The notes below the pieces were generated by a model, which made no database searches, had not been told where the DNA came from, and worked only from the letters and a program-made list of their open reading frames with translations. Positions 22,540-27,516 of a stretch of 27,516 nt of DNA are shown here, in pieces. Position 1 is the stretch's first letter; each line of letters opens with the position of its first letter. The position numbers and the translations under genes are program-made. The DNA is from Propionibacteriaceae bacterium (GTDB lineage Bacteria > Actinomycetota > Actinomycetes > Propionibacteriales > Propionibacteriaceae), in assembly GCA_025923975.1 (NCBI GenBank), contig JAICEV010000005.1, forward strand, positions 1 to 27,516. Direction: 5' to 3'.

Positions 22540-25494
22540 GTGACCGACCGTCTCGTCGTTCGGGGTGCGCGCGAGCATAACCTGCAGAACATCTCACTCG
22601 ATCTGCCGCGGGATGCGCTGATCGTGTTTACCGGGCTGTCCGGATCAGGAAAGTCGAGTCTCGCCTTCGACACCATCTTCGCTGAGGGTCAGCGGCGCTA
22701 CGTTGAGTCGCTCTCCGCATACGCCCGCCAGTTCCTTGGTCAGATGGACAAGCCGGACGTGGACTTCATCGAAGGCTTGTCGCCTGCGGTCTCCATCGAC
22801 CAGAAGTCGACCAGCCGCAATCCACGTTCCACGGTCGGCACGATTACCGAGGTCTACGACTACCTCCGGTTGTTGTATGCGCGTGCCGGTCGGCCGCACT
22901 GCCCGATCTGCGGCGAGCCGATTAGCCGGCAGTCCCCCCAGCAGATCGTCGACCGACTGATGGCGATGGAGGAGGGGACGCGGTTTCAGCTGCTCGCCCC
23001 TGTTGTCCGAGGCCGAAAGGGGGAATACGTCGAGGTCTTCCGAGAGCTGGCCTCGGAGGGCTTCAGTCGGGCTCGGGTCGACGGACAGGTCGTCCAGCTC
23101 ACCGATCCCCCCGTGCTTGACAAGAAGTACAAGCACTCCATCGATGTGATCGTTGACCGGCTTACCGTGAAGCCATCGATCAAACAGCGGCTGACCGATT
23201 CCGTGGAGACCGCGCTGAAGCTGGCGCAGGGTGTGGTCACGATCGACTTCGTGGACATCGATCCGAAAGATCCGCAGCGCGAGCGCAACTACTCCGAGAG
23301 GATGGCGTGTCCTAACAATCACGACATCGCCATCGATGAGCTGGAGCCACGCCAGTTCTCCTTCAACGGTCCCTGGGGGGCATGTCCAACATGTTCCGGC
23401 CTGGGAACGCGAATGGAAGTCGATCCCGAGCTCGTGGTCCCCGACCCCGACAAGAGTCTCTCCGAAGGAGCAATCGCACCCTGGTCGTCACCGCATGTTG
23501 CGGACTACTTCAGCCGACTGATCGATTCGCTCGCTGAGAGCGCCGGTTTCTCGACCACGCTTCCGTGGCGCCGGCTACCGGCCGCGGCTCAGAAGATGCT
23601 GCTCGATGGAGTGCCGGGCCTGGTCCATGTGCGTTATCGGAACCGGTACGGTCGCGAACGCAGCTACAACGCCAAGTACGAGGGCGTCGTTTCCTACATT
23701 GAGCGGCGCCATGCCGAAGCGGAGAGCGATACCTCGCGGGAGCGGTTCGCGGGCTACATGCGGGAGGTGCCCTGCCGGGTCTGCAGGGGCGCTCGGCTCA
23801 AGCCCACCTCGCTAGCTGTGACCGTGGGCGGCAAGAACATCGCCGAGCTGTCAGCCATGCCGATTGACGCCGCGGCAGAGTTTCTCAGCCGGCTCGAGCT
23901 CACCGAGCGGGAACGGCAGATTGCTGAGCGGGTGCTCAAGGAGATAAACGAGCGCCTGAGGTTTCTGCTCGACGTCGGTCTCGACTATCTGTCGCTGAGT
24001 CGTCCCACAGGCAGTCTGTCCGGCGGGGAGGCACAGCGAATCCGGCTCGCCACACAGATCGGGTCTGGACTGGTTGGGGTCCTTTACGTCCTGGACGAGC
24101 CCAGCATCGGGCTGCATCAGCGGGACAACCGGCGGCTGATCGAAACTCTGCTTAGGCTGAGAGATCTGGGCAACACCTTGATCGTCGTCGAACACGACGA
24201 GGAAACGATCAAGGCAGCGGACTGGGCCGTCGACATCGGCCCGGGCGCTGGCGAGCACGGCGGCCGGGTGGTGCACTCGGGCACTGTCGAGGAGTTGCTC
24301 AACAATCGCGAGTCGCTCACCGGCGCCTATCTCTCGCGACGCCGTTCCATCCCGCTGCCAGCCTCACGGCGCCCGCGCACTCGCGATCGTGAGGTCACCG
24401 TGCACGGCGCAGCCGAACACAACCTACGAAATGTCACCGTGTCATTCCCGCTCGGCCAGCTCATCGCGGTCACAGGTGTGTCGGGGTCGGGTAAGTCGAC
24501 CCTGGTCAACCACATCCTGTACAACGCCCTCGCCAAGCGGATCTACAACGCGCGAGAGGTGCCCGGCCGCCATCGCTCGATCAGCGGAGCTGATCAGATC
24601 GACAAGGTCATTCACGTCGACCAGTCCCCGATCGGACGTACGCCGCGGTCCAACCCCGCCACGTATACCGGGGTGTTCGACCACGTACGGCGGCTGTTTG
24701 CTGAGACGCCGGAGGCCAAGGTTCGCGGATACCAGCCAGGCCGTTTCTCGTTCAACGTGAAGGGTGGTCGCTGCGAAAACTGCACCGGCGACGGCACGAT
24801 CAAGATCGAAATGAACTTCCTTCCCGATGTCTACGTGCCGTGCGAGGTATGCCACGGCGCTCGCTATAACCGGGAGACTCTGGAGGTTCATTACAAGGGC
24901 AAGTCGATTGCCGAGGTCTTGGATATGTCGATCGAGGAAGGGCTGGAGTTCTTCGGTCCGCTACCCGCAATCGCCCGGCACCTGCGCACCCTGGTCGACG
25001 TGGGGCTCGGATACGTACGCCTCGGTCAGCCTGCGCCCACTCTCTCCGGCGGTGAAGCACAGCGCGTCAAGCTGGCCAGTGAGCTGCAGAAGCGAGCCAC
25101 CGGACGAACTCTGTACGTCCTGGACGAGCCGACAACGGGCCTGCACTTCGAAGACATTCGCAAACTGCTCGGCGTTCTCGGGCGGCTCGTCGACGCGGGG
25201 AACACGGTGGTAGTGATCGAGCACAACCTCGACGTGATCAAGACTGCCGACTGGTTGATCGACATGGGCCCCGAAGGTGGATTGCGGGGTGGGTTGATCA
25301 TCGCCGAGGGGACACCTGAGCAGGTTGCAGCGAATACGAAGTCCTACACCGGCGGATTCCTCAAGCCCTTGCTTGATGGCCAGGCAGTTCCAATCAGAGC
25401 GACCCAACCAGCGCTCGTCCCGGCGGCCACACCGACTGACAAAGTGGTCTCCAACAAGCTGTCAGCAAGGCGTACGGCGGTTAAGGCCAGCTAG
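22540..25494 (+). CDS. uvrA: Excinuclease ABC subunit A
   Basis: 984 residues, the usual length. It is an ABC-type ATPase dimer that scans for DNA damage and loads UvrB. Visible features: Walker [10 protein letters not shown] (residues 32-40), the first zinc module CPICG, signature [13 protein letters not shown] with [12 protein letters not shown]; in the second half Walker [10 protein letters not shown], the zinc module CENCTGDG...[10 protein letters not shown] and [13 protein letters not shown] with [15 protein letters not shown] 22540 gives the standard start [16 protein letters not shown]; the preceding frame from 22417 runs through the promoter. It is monocistronic or read with the downstream Rieske gene. 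Confidence 0.98.
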   Translation: MTDRLVVRGAREHNLQNISLDLPRDALIVFTGLSGSGKSSLAFDTIFAEGQRRYVESLSAYARQFLGQMDKPDVDFIEGLSPAVSIDQKSTSRNPRSTVGTITEVYDYLRLLYARAGRPHCPICGEPISRQSPQQIVDRLMAMEEGTRFQLLAPVVRGRKGEYVEVFRELASEGFSRARVDGQVVQLTDPPVLDKKYKHSIDVIVDRLTVKPSIKQRLTDSVETALKLAQGVVTIDFVDIDPKDPQRERNYSERMACPNNHDIAIDELEPRQFSFNGPWGACPTCSGLGTRMEVDPELVVPDPDKSLSEGAIAPWSSPHVADYFSRLIDSLAESAGFSTTLPWRRLPAAAQKMLLDGVPGLVHVRYRNRYGRERSYNAKYEGVVSYIERRHAEAESDTSRERFAGYMREVPCRVCRGARLKPTSLAVTVGGKNIAELSAMPIDAAAEFLSRLELTERERQIAERVLKEINERLRFLLDVGLDYLSLSRPTGSLSGGEAQRIRLATQIGSGLVGVLYVLDEPSIGLHQRDNRRLIETLLRLRDLGNTLIVVEHDEETIKAADWAVDIGPGAGEHGGRVVHSGTVEELLNNRESLTGAYLSRRRSIPLPASRRPRTRDREVTVHGAAEHNLRNVTVSFPLGQLIAVTGVSGSGKSTLVNHILYNALAKRIYNAREVPGRHRSISGADQIDKVIHVDQSPIGRTPRSNPATYTGVFDHVRRLFAETPEAKVRGYQPGRFSFNVKGGRCENCTGDGTIKIEMNFLPDVYVPCEVCHGARYNRETLEVHYKGKSIAEVLDMSIEEGLEFFGPLPAIARHLRTLVDVGLGYVRLGQPAPTLSGGEAQRVKLASELQKRATGRTLYVLDEPTTGLHFEDIRKLLGVLGRLVDAGNTVVVIEHNLDVIKTADWLIDMGPEGGLRGGLIIAEGTPEQVAANTKSYTGGFLKPLLDGQAVPIRATQPALVPAATPTDKVVSNKLSARRTAVKAS

Positions 25495-25629
25495 GCGTCC
25501 TCCCTAGCTGCGAGCATCAATCGAACCGGATCGACGCCTATCTCGTCTGCGATCGAGAGAGCGTCTTTTACCCCAGCTGTGAGCGTCGGCGTACGCAAGC
25601 AGCTCCAAATTACAGCTGGAGGCTTTTGA

Positions 25630-26166
25630 ATGTCCGAGCGCGGCAACCGACAGACACGTCAGGAGATTCCCGCCACGACGCGGCGGACCATTTTGCGAGC
25701 CGCTGGACTCCTAAGCCTGACCGGTGCGAGCGCCGCCGCGCTGGGCGCCTGCGCCGAGGCGTCCAGCGGCTCGCCCGCACCCACGCCCGCCGCTGAGACG
25801 TCCGCACCAGCCTCGCCGTCGCCGACCACCGACGCGACTTCCCCCACATCGTCAGCGTCGCCGGCAGAGGCGCCCGACGGTCCCAGTGTCGCGGCATCCG
25901 CAGTGCCGGTCGGCGGCGGCGTCATCTTGGAGAACGCCGACTATGTGGTAACCCAACCGAGCAAGGGAAGCTACAAGGCATTCAGCAAGATCTGCACACA
26001 CCAGGGATGCCCCGTGGCATCTGTCGCCGACGGCGTCATTCACTGCGACTGCCATGGCAGCGAGTATTCGATCAAGAACGGCTCTGTAACGAACCCGCCG
26101 GCCACCAAGGGTCTTGCGGAGGCCAAGACCACCGTCTTCAAGAACAAGGTTTATGTAACGGGCTGA
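25630..26166 (+). CDS. Rieske [2Fe-2S] lipoprotein with Tat-type signal
   Basis: 178 residues. The N-terminus has [17 protein letters not shown], a twin-arginine signal, then a lipobox ending in LGAC. A long Ser/Pro/Ala-rich linker follows, then a small Rieske domain with CTHQGC and CDCHGSEYS, the two Cys and two His that bind the cluster. ATG 25630 has GGAGG seven bases upstream. An exported single-electron carrier, likely exposed on the outer face; its partner is not known. It sits between uvrA and uvrC as in many actinobacteria. Confidence 0.9.
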   Translation: MSERGNRQTRQEIPATTRRTILRAAGLLSLTGASAAALGACAEASSGSPAPTPAAETSAPASPSPTTDATSPTSSASPAEAPDGPSVAASAVPVGGGVILENADYVVTQPSKGSYKAFSKICTHQGCPVASVADGVIHCDCHGSEYSIKNGSVTNPPATKGLAEAKTTVFKNKVYVTG

Positions 26167-26236
26167 ATTGCAGTCGGTGAGCGACCCCTCGTGGCGCGAG
26201 CCGACAGGCCAAAGAAACGCGCCTACGCTGGGGCGC

Positions 26237-27516
26237 GTGGTACCTCCAGTCTCTTCTCGGGCAATGCCGGCATACCGGCCTGCGCCGGGATCCATACCGG
26301 ATAAGCCTGGGGTGTATCGCTTCTCCGATGCCCAAGGCCGGGTGATCTACGTCGGGAAGGCGAAGAGCCTGCGATCCCGGCTGAACTCCTATTTCGCCGA
26401 CCCGGCATCACTGCTGAGCCGCACCCGATCGATGGTGAGCACGGCCGCCAAGGTGGACTGGACCGTCGTACAGAACGAGGTCGAGGCGCTCCAGCTGGAG
26501 TACTCCTGGATCAAAGAGTTCGACCCACGATTCAACATCAAATACCGCGACGATAAGTCGTATCCCTGGCTTGCGGTGACCCTGTCTGAGGAGTTTCCGC
26601 GGGTCATGGTCGGACGGGGAGCCAAACGTAAAGGCACCCGGTATTTCGGTCCCTACTCCCACGCCTGGGCCATCCGAGAGACGGTCGACCTGCTGCTCCG
26701 AGTCTTTCCCATGCGCTCCTGTCGGCCTGGAGTCTTCAAAAACCACAAGCAGCTGGGTCGGCCCTGCCTGCTCGGCTACATCGGCAAGTGCTCGGCCCCC
26801 TGTATTGGCCGGGTAACGCCTACCGAACATCGGGCGATCGTCGACGACTTCTGCCAGTTCATGTCTGGGCAGGCGGGGCCCATGATCAAGAAGCTGGAGC
26901 GGGAGATGCACGCGGCCAGTGATGCGCTGGAGTACGAGCGCGCGGCGCGGCTCCGCGACGATATCGGCGCTCTGCAACGAGCCATGGAACGGAACGCCGT
27001 CGTCTTCCGCGACGGCACGGACGCCGATGTCATAGCCCTCGCCGAGGATCCATTGGAGGTCGCAGTGCAGATCTTCCATGTAAGGGCCGGACGGGTTCGG
27101 GGCGAGCGCGGCTGGGTTGCGGATCGGTTTGACGAAGGCGGCAGCGACGAGCTGATCGAGCAGTTCCTGCTACAGCTCTACGCCGAGCCTGATCCCAGCA
27201 CAAACGGCAAGGACGCGGTGCCGCGCGAGATCTTGGTACCGGTCATGCCGTCCTCGGCGGAGTCGCTGATCAAGATGCTTGAGGAGCGCCGCGGATCCCA
27301 TGTCTCAATCCGGGTACCGCAGCGTGGGGACAAGCGGGCCCTGATGGAGACGGTTGCCCGCAATGCCCAGGAGATCTTGATCAAGCACAAGACCACCCGT
27401 GCTGGTGATCTTTCGACTCGCAATCGTGCGTTGGAAGAGATTCAGGAAGCGTTGGAGCTGCCGACTGCGCCGCTCCGGATCGAGTGCTACGACATCTCGA
27501 ACCTGCAAGGCACCGA
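26237..27516 (+). CDS. uvrC: Excinuclease ABC subunit C (3' end outside window)
   Basis: The frame from GTG 26237 is open to the window end (about 426 residues seen). It starts with the GIY-YIG nuclease domain ([20 protein letters not shown], with Tyr, Arg and the [11 protein letters not shown]lu of the 3' nick site), then a Cys-containing region with CSAPCIG, a UVR-like helical motif [14 protein letters not shown] near residue 230, and the start of the RNase H-like 5' nuclease ([12 protein letters not shown]). The start lies seven bases after TACGCT, as for uvrA. Four later ATGs are internal. With UvrA and UvrB it makes the two incisions. Confidence 0.96.
   Translation, partial: MVPPVSSRAMPAYRPAPGSIPDKPGVYRFSDAQGRVIYVGKAKSLRSRLNSYFADPASLLSRTRSMVSTAAKVDWTVVQNEVEALQLEYSWIKEFDPRFNIKYRDDKSYPWLAVTLSEEFPRVMVGRGAKRKGTRYFGPYSHAWAIRETVDLLLRVFPMRSCRPGVFKNHKQLGRPCLLGYIGKCSAPCIGRVTPTEHRAIVDDFCQFMSGQAGPMIKKLEREMHAASDALEYERAARLRDDIGALQRAMERNAVVFRDGTDADVIALAEDPLEVAVQIFHVRAGRVRGERGWVADRFDEGGSDELIEQFLLQLYAEPDPSTNGKDAVPREILVPVMPSSAESLIKMLEERRGSHVSIRVPQRGDKRALMETVARNAQEILIKHKTTRAGDLSTRNRALEEIQEALELPTAPLRIECYDISNLQGT

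Noticed and set aside
1..27516. CRISPR arrays, tRNA or rRNA genes, transposases, phage genes
   Set aside because: No regularly spaced repeat, cloverleaf or integrase/transposase motif was seen by eye; the only repeats are the three dispersed inverted repeats.

Overview
The window is high-GC DNA (roughly 62-66% by eye) with short intergenic gaps, frequent GTG starts, ATGA/GTGA overlaps and many start codons that lie 6-8 bases after a -10-like hexamer (leaderless mRNAs). Together with a uvrA / Rieske lipoprotein / uvrC block, a PadR-DUF1707 pair, TIGR03083-type maleylpyruvate isomerase, bacterial Ku and a PafBC-type DNA-damage promoter, this points to a soil-type actinobacterium, perhaps of the Propionibacteriales; the genus cannot be fixed from the sequence alone.

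Layout: 1-2.3 kb, a membrane-anchored protein of unknown function, a 3-hydroxybutyrate-dehydrogenase-like SDR and an alpha/beta hydrolase, apparently one operon. 2.3-4.3 kb, a MarR regulator with a Cys/His-rich tail overlapping a protoglobin gene, then a SAM methyltransferase. 4.3-8.2 kb, a RibD/DHFR-type reductase, a VOC-protein remnant, a small serine hydrolase, Ku, a Cys-rich small protein and a coiled-coil protein. 8.3-11.0 kb, a MarR regulator divergent from a membrane protein across a palindrome, a hydrolase and a TerC-family protein. 11.1-13.1 kb is a decay zone: a GH9 glycoside hydrolase with an in-frame stop and a substituted catalytic acid, plus a stub of a SARP-type regulator joined to a flavoprotein-like fragment. 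13.1-15.2 kb, a hydrolase divergent from a DJ-1/PfpI-MarR operon around a 21-bp perfect palindrome. 15.3-19.5 kb, a membrane protein split by a frame change, a lipoprotein phosphodiesterase, an FkbM methyltransferase and DUF1707/PadR genes. 19.5-27.5 kb, a leftward chain of maleylpyruvate isomerase-like protein, MBL hydrolase and membrane-fused spermidine-synthase-like protein, divergent from uvrA, a Rieske lipoprotein and uvrC (cut by the window end).

Common themes are small stress modules, each a MarR or PadR regulator with one or two effector genes and a visible palindrome (haem protein, DJ-1 protein, membrane protein), and DNA repair (Ku, UvrA, UvrC). Three copies of a dispersed inverted repeat with a TCGAAG/CTTCGA core sit at gene 3' ends. 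I see no tRNA, rRNA, CRISPR array, transposase or phage gene.
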